A stretch of DNA of 45,962 nucleotides, from positions 1-45,962 of the forward strand of contig JALQYE010000011.1 in assembly GCA_023254245.1 (NCBI GenBank). Direction: 5' to 3'. The notes under the pieces were generated by a model, which was not told the DNA's origin, did no database searches, and worked only from the letters and a program-made list of their open reading frames with translations. Of the stretch, positions 34,395 to 43,005 are shown piece by piece. Both the position numbers and the translations under genes were made by a program. Numbering within the stretch: the first letter of the stretch is position 1; each line of letters begins with the position of its first letter. Origin of the DNA: Emticicia sp. (GTDB taxonomy: Bacteria; Bacteroidota; Bacteroidia; Cytophagales; Spirosomataceae).

Positions 34395-36590
34395 TCAATA
34401 TTCAACACCCAACGACTTCAACGTCTCAAGGTTCAAGTTACCAGATGGTAAATTGTTATCTTTTTGATATTTGATAATGGCCGCATTCGTACGTGGCCCG
34501 AGTACGTTATCATCTGGGCCTGGGTCGTAGCCTTTTGCTCTGAGCGATTTTTGAATAGCACGAACAGTAGCCGAAGTAATTTTGTTTCCGCAAAGAATCT
34601 CAACCCAGTCAGCGTAAGTACCGCTACTTGTCATTGAAGTGGTAGTATAAGTTGCATATTCAGCTGGAATCTCTCTTTCTGAAGTAGCAGCAGGCGTTTT
34701 TACAACCGTTTTAGTTACAGTACGGTATTCAGCAGGAATTTCTTTCTCAACAGTTGCTGCTGCATTTGCCACAATCTGCTTAGTAATGGTACGGTACTCA
34801 CCTGGAACATCAATTTCACGAGTTTTTGGTTGACCATCTACTAAGTGTTTCGTAATCGTGCGATACTCAGCAGGAACATCAATTTCACGTACTTGAGGGC
34901 CACAACCTCCATTTCCAGCTACAATACCATTTCCAGCTGCTGCACCCGAACCATCAGCACAAGTGTATTTAGTGCGAGTTGCAAAAACCGCTGGCACTTC
35001 AATTTCACGAGTAGTTGCAGGAGCAACCAAAACCTGTTTTGCACGAGTTGCATAAACTGCTGGCACTTCAATTTCTTTTACTTGAGCCGCTTGTGCTACA
35101 ATTTGTTTTGAGATTGTCTCAAACTGAGCTAATACTGGAACTTCTTTGGTTTGAGGGCCACGTGCTACTACTTGTTTCGTAACAGTTTCGTATTGGGCTG
35201 GCACTTCGATTTCTTTGTATTGAGCAGGAACAGCAACGACAGTTTTAGTAATAGTTGCATATTGAGCAGAAGAAGTTCCTCCGACAAAAGCCTGAGCTGC
35301 TGTAAGACCAGCACCAGTTGGCTCATAGCCATCAAGAACTTGTTTCGTGAGTGTGGCATATTGTGCTTCTGTTGCAATTTCACGAACCGACGCTGGCTGT
35401 GCAATCACTTGTTTTGTAATGGTTGCGGTCTGAGCAGGTGTTACGACTTCTCTCACACCAGCAGGTGTTTTTAACACTTGTTTCGTAACAGTTTTATATT
35501 CGGCTGGAATTTCAACCAAACATAATTGCAAACAATCATCAGGATTTGCACTTAAACACGATGGGTCGAGTTTACGTTTTTCATATTTTGTATATGCTTC
35601 ACGAATCTTTACTTTTTCGGTTACTGATTCATAAACTGGTGGTGTTACAACCAAAGTTTTTACTGGCTCTTTTACTACAATAGTTTCTGTTACTGTTTTA
35701 TAAGTAGCAGGTACAATTTCATAACGTTTTGCTGCTTCTTTAACAAGATACTGCTCAGTTACTGTTTTATATTTTGGGCGTTGACCACCAGCTACTGTAG
35801 GAGCTGCTTCACGAACTAATACTTGCTCAGTTACTGTCTTGAATTGAGCGGGTATAACTTCATAACGCTTATAAGCTGGACGAACCTCAACTCTTTCGGT
35901 TACAGCTTTGAATTCCACATTATTATCAACTACTAAATTGTTGTATGCAGGTTTAATCATAAACTGCTCAGTGATAGTCTTATAAACCGCAGGAATCACT
36001 TCGTATCTTTTAGCAGCCTCTTTCACGATTACTTGTTCGGTTTCAGTTTTAAACTGAGCAGGGATTACCTCTAACTTTTTGTACCCCTCACGAAGCATAA
36101 CTTGCTCAGTTGATGGCTTAAAACAAGGGGCATTTACATCTACACCTTTACCTGCACCGTTACCAGTTCCCGAAATTTGGTTACAACCTACTATCTCATA
36201 ACGCTTATAAGCTGGACGAGTTTCAACTTGCTCGGTTACAGCTTTATACGAACCCGAACCTGCAATTACCTCAGTTCTTTTACCTGGTTCTTTTACTAAT
36301 ACTTGTTCGGTGACAGTTTTGTAAGCTGAAGCGGAAGCTTGAATAACCTTACTACCTTCCTTTACAAGCACTTGCTCAGTAGTAGTTGTTAATTCTGGAG
36401 CAGATGCTGTAAGAATTTTACCAGCCTCTTTTGAAACGTACTGCTCAGTACGAGTAGTAAATTGGGCTGGTTTTAAACATTTGGCATAGCATTTTCCTGG
36501 TACAGCATTGGGGGGAAGGTCGCTCTGTGCTATTGCAAGCCCATAGCTAAACACCACTGCCGACAGTGTCAAAAAGGGATTCTTCATCAT
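34395..36590 (-). CDS. Secreted 24-repeat protein with C-terminal peptidoglycan-binding domain
   Basis: 731 residues with a signal peptide (MMKNPFLTLSAVVFSYGLAIAQ). I count 24 copies of a unit of about 22-30 residues with the core YxTxTxQ, roughly residues 30-650. Copies 1-12 mainly read FKTVTEQVLVKEAAKRYEVIPA-like (TEQ); copies 13-24 read YRTITKQIVA...REIDVPA-like (TKQ), switching near residue 367. Three copies are interrupted by Cys/Gly-rich inserts. The tail (about 660-731) is a peptidoglycan-binding type 1 domain (VRAIQKSLRAKGYDPGPDDN, LGPRTNAAIIKYQKDNNLP). Such repeats with this tail occur in other bacteria, of unknown role. Probably an extended periplasmic or surface fibre fixed to the cell wall; this is inference. 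Confidence 0.88.
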   Translation of the reverse strand: MMKNPFLTLSAVVFSYGLAIAQSDLPPNAVPGKCYAKCLKPAQFTTRTEQYVSKEAGKILTASAPELTTTTEQVLVKEGSKVIQASASAYKTVTEQVLVKEPGKRTEVIAGSGSYKAVTEQVETRPAYKRYEIVGCNQISGTGNGAGKGVDVNAPCFKPSTEQVMLREGYKKLEVIPAQFKTETEQVIVKEAAKRYEVIPAVYKTITEQFMIKPAYNNLVVDNNVEFKAVTERVEVRPAYKRYEVIPAQFKTVTEQVLVREAAPTVAGGQRPKYKTVTEQYLVKEAAKRYEIVPATYKTVTETIVVKEPVKTLVVTPPVYESVTEKVKIREAYTKYEKRKLDPSCLSANPDDCLQLCLVEIPAEYKTVTKQVLKTPAGVREVVTPAQTATITKQVIAQPASVREIATEAQYATLTKQVLDGYEPTGAGLTAAQAFVGGTSSAQYATITKTVVAVPAQYKEIEVPAQYETVTKQVVARGPQTKEVPVLAQFETISKQIVAQAAQVKEIEVPAVYATRAKQVLVAPATTREIEVPAVFATRTKYTCADGSGAAAGNGIVAGNGGCGPQVREIDVPAEYRTITKHLVDGQPKTREIDVPGEYRTITKQIVANAAATVEKEIPAEYRTVTKTVVKTPAATSEREIPAEYATYTTTSMTSSGTYADWVEILCGNKITSATVRAIQKSLRAKGYDPGPDDNVLGPRTNAAIIKYQKDNNLPSGNLNLETLKSLGVEY

Positions 36591-37046
36591 CTTATTAATT
36601 GTTTTGGGGTTTTAAGTAAAACTACTTTTTTATATAAATTCACCTCTTTAGGTCCACTCATAAATAATACTTGGTTGTATCTTGCTCCACAGTGGCTACC
36701 AATACGAAGTGTTTGAACACAGTAAAGCCATTCATCTGTTCAGACTCGGCATAACTATTCAAGTAACACAAACGGATTGGTTTTCTACAAGATTTTTATA
36801 AAAGCTTCATAATCAACACTAAAAATATTAAAAAATACTTTTGTGAAAATTGCACATTTTTTAGTCCCTTGTGAAAGGAGGCTCTTCATGGACTACAAAT
36901 TATTATAAGAAAGACAGGGTATCTCTAAACGAGATGGCAATAATAAAGATAATATTCTATAAATTAAAAGAAACTTAGCACTTTTTTTTCGCTCTTTCGA
37001 TATTTTGCTCTAATTTAGTTGCCGTTGATTAATTATATTTTTCAGA
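36591..37046. other. 456-base gap between divergent genes
   Basis: Contains the presumed promoters of the repeat protein (minus) and the DUF2520 gene (plus), though neither has a clear TAnnTTTG box. At 36862-36895 TAGTCC and GGACTA bracket AAAGGAGG (36874-36881), the best Shine-Dalgarno in the window, followed by a six-codon frame (36888-36908, MDYKLL). A T-rich stretch lies near 36990. I see no longer gene. Confidence 0.6.
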
Positions 37047-37835
37047 ATGAAAATTTCTATCATTGGCTCTGGAAATGTCGGCTGGCATCTGGGTATTGCA
37101 TTTGAGAACCATCATCATCCTGTATGTGAGGTATTTAGCCGCAATATAGCAAAAGCCGAAAAACTGAGCGAAATGCTCTATAAAGCCGAAGCTAAAACCG
37201 ACCTCGATTTTTCGGAAAGTGAAGCTGAGTTATTTATCCTTGCAGTATCAGATGATGCGATGGAAGATGTTTGTTCGAAGTTGATTCTTCCCGAAAATGC
37301 TATCTTAGCTCATACATCAGGCAGCAAATCGTTGGAAGATTTACAGAAACTCATGCTCATTTATCACGATTTGCCCGTAAAATGTGCGGTATTTTATCCC
37401 TTAATGACATTTTCGGCTAATAAAGCCCTTGATTTAAGAAATGTTCCGTTTTGTATTGAAGCGATTGATGATGAAACCGAGCAAATTTTGGTTGATATTG
37501 CCCAAGAAATGAGTAATACAGTATATCTACTAAGTTCGGAGGAACGAAAAGTGCTGCACGTAGCAGCGGTTTTTGCCTGTAATTTCACGAATCATTTATT
37601 AGCCTTATCGAAAAGTATTACGGATAACGAAAATTTGGAATTTGATTTATTGAAACCAATTATTTCTGAAACGTTCAAGAAAGCCCTAAAAGCCGATGAC
37701 CCCGCCGATGTGCAAACGGGCCCCGCCATTCGGAATGATAAAACCATCATTAATCGCCACCTTGATTACCTAAAAGATGATGCCCGATTATTGGAAATTT
37801 ATGAGGTTCTGACGGAGAGTATTCAGCATAATTAA
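37047..37835 (+). CDS. Rossmann-fold DUF2520 protein (ProC/F420 oxidoreductase-like)
   Basis: 262 residues. An N-terminal NAD(P)-binding Rossmann fold starts MKISIIGSGNVGWHLGIAF (GxGNVGxxL, residues 7-15), with LAVSDDAMEDV and HTSGSKSL. The C-terminal helical DUF2520 domain (about 130-255) includes HVAAVFACNFTNHLLALS and DPADVQTGPAIRNDK, characteristic of the family. The likely activity is a reductase of unknown substrate. The following terminator suggests it is monocistronic. Confidence 0.9.
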   Translation: MKISIIGSGNVGWHLGIAFENHHHPVCEVFSRNIAKAEKLSEMLYKAEAKTDLDFSESEAELFILAVSDDAMEDVCSKLILPENAILAHTSGSKSLEDLQKLMLIYHDLPVKCAVFYPLMTFSANKALDLRNVPFCIEAIDDETEQILVDIAQEMSNTVYLLSSEERKVLHVAAVFACNFTNHLLALSKSITDNENLEFDLLKPIISETFKKALKADDPADVQTGPAIRNDKTIINRHLDYLKDDARLLEIYEVLTESIQHN

Positions 37836-37838
37836 AGT

Positions 37839-37873
37839 AAAAAGCTCCGCAATGATGCTTTGCAGAGCTTTTT
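37839..37873 (+). terminator. Terminator after the DUF2520 gene
   Basis: AAAAAGCTC(C)GCAA pairs with TTGC(A)GAGCTTTTT; the T-run is at the right arm. It may also serve the opposing aminotransferase gene. Confidence 0.85.
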
Positions 37874-37899
37874 AGGTATCGGAATCTACTCCAAAAATT

Positions 37900-39018
37900 T
37901 TACCAAGAAATCTGTTTCATGGCTTCCACAAAAGCCTTCATCTCGCCTATGGTGCCGATACTCACACGACCCCATTTATTCCCGTTTAATTCTTTAAAAT
38001 CATCACGTAATAAAATCTTTTTGGCAGCCATATCAGCCCCAAATTTTCCTTTATAAGTATCAATCGGAAACATCATAAAATTGCCTTGTGTTGGCACAGC
38101 TGCAATATTCATTTCTTTAAGAGCTTTATAAGTAAAGTCTGCTGCTTCACGATTTTTTTTGAGATACATCGCCAAAAACTCTTTATCATCAAGTGCAGCA
38201 ATGGCAGCGTGCAGCACCACATTCGATATTCCTAATGTGCTGGTAGCCTGATACTTAGCCATATCTTTGATAGTATCGGCATGGCCAATTAAGTAACCCA
38301 CACGTAATCCTGCAAAACCATAAACCTTTGAAAATGTGCGACTTACGAGTACATTTTTATTGGCTTTTACTAAATCTGCTACCGATTGATTCAGAAACTC
38401 GAAATAAGCCTCATCAACCATTACGATTGTCTTTTTGCTTACTTCTTCAACAAAATCACGCAAGAGTTTCGCCTCTAAGATTGTACCCGTTGGATTATTC
38501 GGATTGCACAAATATACCAAGCGAGTATCGTCTTTGATTTTGGCTTTCATGGCTTCCAAATCAATGATTTTATCACCAGATATAGGCACATTAATGAGTT
38601 CCATTCCCAATCGTTGACAATTATTGGGTAATGTGGCAAAAGTTGGATATGGACAAATAACACTTCCTTTATTACGAGAAACATAAATACTTGTAAGTCC
38701 TAAAACCTCAACTGAACCCGCCGTAGTCAGAAAGTTTTCGGGATTTAGGCCTTCTCTTGCAGCCAACTTTTGCAGTAATGTATCTTTGGTGCTTGCCACT
38801 GCATATCTGTGCCCTTCACTTAAAGCACCTTGCAAAGCTTTCATAGCCATTGGCGAAACCCCAAACGGATTTTCGTTTTTATCCAAATGAATCATTTCAT
38901 CGGCAAAGACTCTGATTTTATCTGAAAAAGCTAAAGACGAACTCGATGCTGTAAGCCCTGTGAGTATGGTTAAGCTACTTTTTTTAAGCCATTCACGGCG
39001 AGAATTGAAATTTCGCAT
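37900..39018 (-). CDS. Tat-exported HisC-like PLP aminotransferase
   Basis: 372 residues. A fold-type I aminotransferase like histidinol-phosphate aminotransferase: LDKNENPFG (45-53), CNPNNPTG (171-178, N173), VDEAYFEF (D202, Y205) and the PLP lysine K231 in SRTFSKVYGFAGLRVGY. The N-terminus is a twin-arginine signal: SRREWLKK then a hydrophobic stretch (SSLTILTGLTASSSSLAF). HisC itself is cytoplasmic, so this is a paralogue that folds with its cofactor before export. There are no his genes nearby; the substrate is unknown. It ends close to the opposing DUF2520 gene. Confidence 0.92.
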   Translation of the reverse strand: MRNFNSRREWLKKSSLTILTGLTASSSSLAFSDKIRVFADEMIHLDKNENPFGVSPMAMKALQGALSEGHRYAVASTKDTLLQKLAAREGLNPENFLTTAGSVEVLGLTSIYVSRNKGSVICPYPTFATLPNNCQRLGMELINVPISGDKIIDLEAMKAKIKDDTRLVYLCNPNNPTGTILEAKLLRDFVEEVSKKTIVMVDEAYFEFLNQSVADLVKANKNVLVSRTFSKVYGFAGLRVGYLIGHADTIKDMAKYQATSTLGISNVVLHAAIAALDDKEFLAMYLKKNREAADFTYKALKEMNIAAVPTQGNFMMFPIDTYKGKFGADMAAKKILLRDDFKELNGNKWGRVSIGTIGEMKAFVEAMKQISW

Positions 39019-39143
39019 GATTTTATGAAGATTTTAGGAGATAAATATAAGAATTAATTTATAAAATTAGATTATTATTATTTCATTCCTAAAATGAGTT
39101 CTCAAGCTTATACGATGCAATGATATAAAGTGCTAACAAAAAA

Positions 39144-39171
39144 ACTCCTGTAAGGTAAGCCTTACAGGAGT
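39144..39171 (-). terminator. Terminator after the aldolase gene
   Basis: Perfect 12-bp stem ACTCCTGTAAGG/CCTTACAGGAGT, TAAG loop, followed on the minus strand by a run of seven or more T. Confidence 0.92.
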
Positions 39172-39195
39172 CTCTATAAAAGTATGATTTAATGA

Positions 39196-40278
39196 TTAAA
39201 TCAAGCCTTCGCAACGATTGATACAATCTAAGTCTTCGAAAGCTACTTTCAAACGAGCAATCATATTCTCTTCTCCTTTGCGTAACCATACACGTGGGTC
39301 GTAATATTTCTTGTTCGGAGAATCTTCGCCTTCTGGGTTACCCAATTGCGACTGCAAGTATCCTTCTTTGTCTTTGTAATATTTCAAGATACCTTCCCAA
39401 GTTGACCATTGAACGTCAGTGTCGATGTTCATTTTCACTGCACCGTATTTGATGGCTTCTCTGATTTCTTCACGTGAGCTACCCGAACCTCCGTGGAATA
39501 CGAAGTTTACTGGCAATTCACCCGTTCCAAATTTCTCTTGGATAAAATCTTGTGAGTTTTTCAAGATGATTGGCGATAATTTCACGTTACCTGGTTTGTA
39601 AACACCGTGTACGTTTCCGAATGCCGCAGCGATTGTAAAGTTCGGAGAAATTTTACCTAATTCTTCGTAAGCATAAGCTACTTCCGAAGGTTGTGTATAA
39701 AGTTTCGAGCTATCAACGTCTGAATTGTCAACGCCGTCTTCTTCACCACCTGTTACACCTAATTCGATTTCGAGAGTCATGCCCATTTTGGCCATTCTCT
39801 CGAGATATTTTGCACAGATTTCGATATTTTCTTCCAAAGGCTCTTCTGATAAATCAATCATGTGAGAGCTAAACAATGGTTTTCCGTGTTGAGCAAAGAA
39901 TTTTTCACCTGCATCTAACAAACCATCTATCCAAGGTAATAATTTTTTTGCACAGTGGTCAGTGTGAAGTACAACTGGAATACCATACATTTCGGCGATT
40001 TGATGCACGTGCATCGCACCCGAAACTGCTCCAGCAATGGCTGCTTCTTGATTTTTGTTTGGTAAACTTTTACCAGCGTAGAAAGAAGCTCCACCATTTG
40101 AAAATTGAATAATAACTGGTGAATTTACAGCTTTAGCTGCTTCCATTACACCATTTACAGAGTTAGTTCCAACAACATTTACCGCAGGAAGGGCGTAATC
40201 ATTTTCGTTGGCGTGACGTAACAAAGCATTCAAAGCTTCACCTGTAACAACGCCTGGCTTAATCAAAGATTGACTCAT
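39196..40278 (-). CDS. fbaA: Class II fructose-bisphosphate aldolase
   Basis: 360 residues, the length of the E. coli class IIA enzyme. It cleaves fructose 1,6-bisphosphate in glycolysis and works in reverse in gluconeogenesis. LHTDHCAKK holds D107 and the zinc ligand H108. Further ligands lie in EIELGVTGGEEDG, FGNVHGVYKPGNV and FVFHGGSGSS. NIDTDVQW is the phosphate-binding end. It is monocistronic, with a terminator on the 3' side and a 180-base gap with another gene's terminator on the 5' side. Confidence 0.97.
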   Translation of the reverse strand: MSQSLIKPGVVTGEALNALLRHANENDYALPAVNVVGTNSVNGVMEAAKAVNSPVIIQFSNGGASFYAGKSLPNKNQEAAIAGAVSGAMHVHQIAEMYGIPVVLHTDHCAKKLLPWIDGLLDAGEKFFAQHGKPLFSSHMIDLSEEPLEENIEICAKYLERMAKMGMTLEIELGVTGGEEDGVDNSDVDSSKLYTQPSEVAYAYEELGKISPNFTIAAAFGNVHGVYKPGNVKLSPIILKNSQDFIQEKFGTGELPVNFVFHGGSGSSREEIREAIKYGAVKMNIDTDVQWSTWEGILKYYKDKEGYLQSQLGNPEGEDSPNKKYYDPRVWLRKGEENMIARLKVAFEDLDCINRCEGLI

Positions 40279-40408
40279 GAGTACCGTTTTTGAATTTTAA
40301 AAAGAAATAATGTTATTATAATGATAGATGAAGCCTAATTGATGAATTCTGATGCAAATTAATGATTTTTCGATAAAATATTGATGCTTTAGTATTAAAA
40401 TTTAAGAA

Positions 40409-40445
40409 AACAAAGAAGGCTTCATTTTGAACGAAGCCTTCTTTT
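40409..40445 (-). terminator. Terminator after the polysaccharide deacetylase gene
   Basis: AAGAAGGCTTC and GAAGCCTTCTT pair around a 9-base loop; T-rich on both strands. Placed between the deacetylase and aldolase genes. Confidence 0.85.
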
Positions 40446-40458
40446 TAAACCTTAAAAT

Positions 40459-41373
40459 TTATTTCCCATCATACAAAGCCTGAATATTAGCTGGTATTTC
40501 GGGGTCTTTGAGCGTGTTTTTCTTCTTATCGGTCATTCGCCAACGATGTAGCCACGAAAAACCATTAGCAGTGATAACTCGCTCCGAACGACTGTAAATT
40601 TCATCTTGAAGTGCTTCTTTTAAGGTAATGAAAGTGTAGCCTCGTTTACGCATTAAATCAATCAATTCATTGAAATACTCGGCATTGAGGACGTTTGCAT
40701 GGCACAGAAAAATATGTTTGATTGGTCGGCCAGCTACCTCTTGCGTAAGTTTTTCGTAATACTCAAAATAGGCTTCGGTATGTTTTAGGTATTTTTCGGC
40801 TACTTCTTTCATCAAGGTTTTATTATTAGCTTTTAAGGCATCCATATACACTTTATTGAAAACCCAGTCGTCGGCATCAATCGTCACGGGTGCATTTTGG
40901 TAGCCATTTTTGGCCAAAAAGGCTTGAAAGCCGTATTTCTTTAAACTATCCGAGCCTGTATGCAAAAATGGGAAACGAAAATATTTCTCGGTTTGACCGT
41001 ATTTTTCTTTCAGTTTTTCGGTCAGAATTTCACCTTTTAACGTTTCGGCCTTGAACTCTTCGAGCGATAATTTACTGAATGAGGGGTGCGAAAATGTATG
41101 ATTGCCCAACTGCTGGCCATTGGCCAACCAAGCATCTAATAAAGCAACTCGCTCGTCGATTTGCCCCAACTTATAAACCGAATTTTCGTTGACAAAACCT
41201 ACGGTTGTAAGTCTCTGTTGCTTAATCTTACTTAGCAGTTTTGTGGTTGATTCTTGGGCGTGTTTGAGCGACAGTTCTTGCACAAATGGCAAATCATCAA
41301 TTGTGATAGCAATTTGTTTTTGAGCTTTCGAGATAAAACTGATGAATATTAAGACGATAAAAAGACTTCTCAT
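40459..41373 (-). CDS. Secreted NodB-type polysaccharide deacetylase
   Basis: 304 residues with a signal peptide (MRSLFIVLIFISFISKAQ). The carbohydrate esterase family 4 motifs are present: TIDDLP (D26, D27), GNHTFSHPSF (H92, H96 metal ligands), FRFPFLHTG (R133, P135) and a late HIFLCHAN histidine. It removes acetyl groups from an N-acetylated polysaccharide, perhaps peptidoglycan or chitin-like. The C-terminal part (about 190-304) is extended beyond the NodB core. Monocistronic. Confidence 0.92.
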   Translation of the reverse strand: MRSLFIVLIFISFISKAQKQIAITIDDLPFVQELSLKHAQESTTKLLSKIKQQRLTTVGFVNENSVYKLGQIDERVALLDAWLANGQQLGNHTFSHPSFSKLSLEEFKAETLKGEILTEKLKEKYGQTEKYFRFPFLHTGSDSLKKYGFQAFLAKNGYQNAPVTIDADDWVFNKVYMDALKANNKTLMKEVAEKYLKHTEAYFEYYEKLTQEVAGRPIKHIFLCHANVLNAEYFNELIDLMRKRGYTFITLKEALQDEIYSRSERVITANGFSWLHRWRMTDKKKNTLKDPEIPANIQALYDGK

Positions 41374-41508
41374 GGTGATTTAGAGCGTAATGATATGGAA
41401 ATAATTTATAATATTTCACCCCTTTGGGGTTTGTTGGCATATTTTACTTGTTTATCTATAATCATTACACCTCTTCGAGGTTTTAAATCAGTAACAAAAT
41501 AAATGAGA

Positions 41509-41545
41509 AAGACTTCAGTGCTGAGAATACCAAACACGAAGTCTT
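41509..41545 (-). terminator. Terminator hairpin after the SGNH hydrolase gene
   Basis: AAGACTTC(A)GTG pairs with CACGAAGTCTT. The T-rich tail on the minus strand is weak. Confidence 0.55.
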
Positions 41546-41571
41546 CCTTATAAATCATTTTAAAACCAAAC

Positions 41572-42246
41572 TTACTTCACTACTGCTTTCATCATCAAAT
41601 CGGCTACGAATTGATTACCGATTTCGTTGAGATGCACACGGTCAGTTGTTAGCACACCAGATTCTTTATTTGTTGGGTTATTTTTTAAATTATAACCGAT
41701 AAATTCTTTGCGTAAATCAATAAGCGGACAATCGAATTTTGCCGAAATCGTACGAATAATGTTTGAATAATGATTCAAATCGCCATCTTGTTGGTTGCTA
41801 TTATCAGTGCGTTCGCCGATAGCTGCTGGTGTGCAGCAAATTACTTTAATGCCCTGAGCTTGCATTTTTTTGATGAGAGCTGTGTAGAAATTGCCAAATT
41901 TATCGGCATCGGTACCTGTTCCATAGCTGGCTTTGTGCCAAACATCGTTTACACCTACATAAATAACCACTACATCGGGTTTTTGTGAAAGCACATCGTC
42001 TTCCATTCTTAGGTACAAATCATACACTTTGTTTCCACCGATACCCGCTCCTATTAACTGATATTTATCTTTAATACCTTGTTTTTCGAGCATTTCTTTC
42101 ATTTTGGTAATATATCCACCTGGGTTTACACCCGCTTGCGTAATAGAATCACCAAAGAAAATAACCTTAGTGGGCTTGTCCTGTGTAAGAGAAAACATTG
42201 AGAGCGATAGTAAAACTAAAAATAGAGTTTTGAGAGAGGTTTTCAT
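41572..42246 (-). CDS. Secreted SGNH/GDSL hydrolase
   Basis: 224 residues with a signal peptide (about 1-22). The four SGNH blocks are complete: FFGDSIT with nucleophile S34, the glycine/asparagine block IGAGIGGNKV (N72), GVND with N100, and the catalytic D202/H205 in TTDRVHLNE. An esterase or lipase, perhaps an acetyl esterase acting on polysaccharide. Its place beside a polysaccharide deacetylase on the same strand fits a joint role in removing acyl groups from glycans, but each has its own terminator. Confidence 0.93.
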   Translation of the reverse strand: MKTSLKTLFLVLLSLSMFSLTQDKPTKVIFFGDSITQAGVNPGGYITKMKEMLEKQGIKDKYQLIGAGIGGNKVYDLYLRMEDDVLSQKPDVVVIYVGVNDVWHKASYGTGTDADKFGNFYTALIKKMQAQGIKVICCTPAAIGERTDNSNQQDGDLNHYSNIIRTISAKFDCPLIDLRKEFIGYNLKNNPTNKESGVLTTDRVHLNEIGNQFVADLMMKAVVK

Positions 42247-42317
42247 TGAGTTTTATTAAAATGGAATGGTTGAATATAAACAGACGAAAGTAAAAAGATA
42301 TTGGCAGAAAACAAAAA

Positions 42318-42347
42318 ACAGCGTTTCAGAAAGTTCCAAAACGCTGT
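42318..42347 (-). terminator. Terminator for the small secreted protein gene
   Basis: ACAGCGTTT/AAACGCTGT stem; on the minus strand it is followed by a run of six T. Confidence 0.82.
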
Positions 42348-42389
42348 CTAAATCCCCTAAACTAAATACTAACTAATCTTTCTTTGAGA

Positions 42390-42455
42390 CCATGGCCGAT
42401 AGACTACTAACGACAGAAAAACTGTTTTCTGTGGACTATTGACCGTTGACTCTTT
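42390..42455. repeat. GGACTATTGAC-word hairpin
   Basis: A core stem (ACAGAAAA/TTTTCTGT) is extended by imperfect arms of the words GATAGACTAC and GGACTATTGACCGTTGAC. It lies just after the stop codon of the small secreted protein gene. Confidence 0.6.
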
Positions 42456-42457
42456 TA

Positions 42458-42874
42458 TTACTTCACCTCAACTGAGCGGTATTCGGCTGGTGTTGGTGCG
42501 TGCGTTTCTAAGTTTACCTCTTTTGAAATCACTTCTTTACCATTCGAGATTTCAAAACGATATTTACCATCTGATAAACCTGTCAAATCAAACTTCTTTG
42601 AGAATTTGCCTGTTTGTTTGGCCACTACTTCCGAATAAATTACTTCGTTACGGTCGTTTTTCAAGGTAATATCCAATGCTTTTCCTTGTTGTTTTTCGAT
42701 TAGCACATTAACTTTCATCGAGTTAATGACACGATACATGCCTACATCAAATGTGCGTTTGCTGGCTGTTTTACTTTCATCTTTTTTGCCAATTGGCTCA
42801 GACGCTAATACTGTTGAGAATGTGAATACACCTGCTACAAGAGCGATTGCGAAATTTTTTACTGTCGTTTTCAT
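42458..42874 (-). CDS. Small secreted protein, paralogue of its neighbour
   Basis: 138 residues. The signal peptide (about 1-24) is followed by a beta-rich domain beginning at FDVGMYRVINSMKVNVLIEK and ending DGKYRFEISNGKEVISKEVNLE. Its order of segments matches the gene 131 bases upstream (VGMY..., then GKYFIEITNGEYVITKE), so they are paralogues. A small Ig-like fold resembling the secreted DUF3244-type proteins of Bacteroidota is likely. The function is unknown. Confidence 0.82.
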   Translation of the reverse strand: MKTTVKNFAIALVAGVFTFSTVLASEPIGKKDESKTASKRTFDVGMYRVINSMKVNVLIEKQQGKALDITLKNDRNEVIYSEVVAKQTGKFSKKFDLTGLSDGKYRFEISNGKEVISKEVNLETHAPTPAEYRSVEVK

Positions 42875-43005
42875 AATTTTGTGGCGGCGAACCGCATTGC
42901 TTTAAATGTTTGTAATTGTTATAGCTTTTTCGATTATAAGATGCTGTGATTGTTAGCTGCGTTGCACTGTTTTGCCTAATCGGTCAATATACTTGATGAA
43001 CGGTA

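Noticed and set aside
35151-35474. Cysteine/serine-rich frame opposite the 24-repeat gene
   Set aside because: A reading-frame shadow of repetitive coding sequence.
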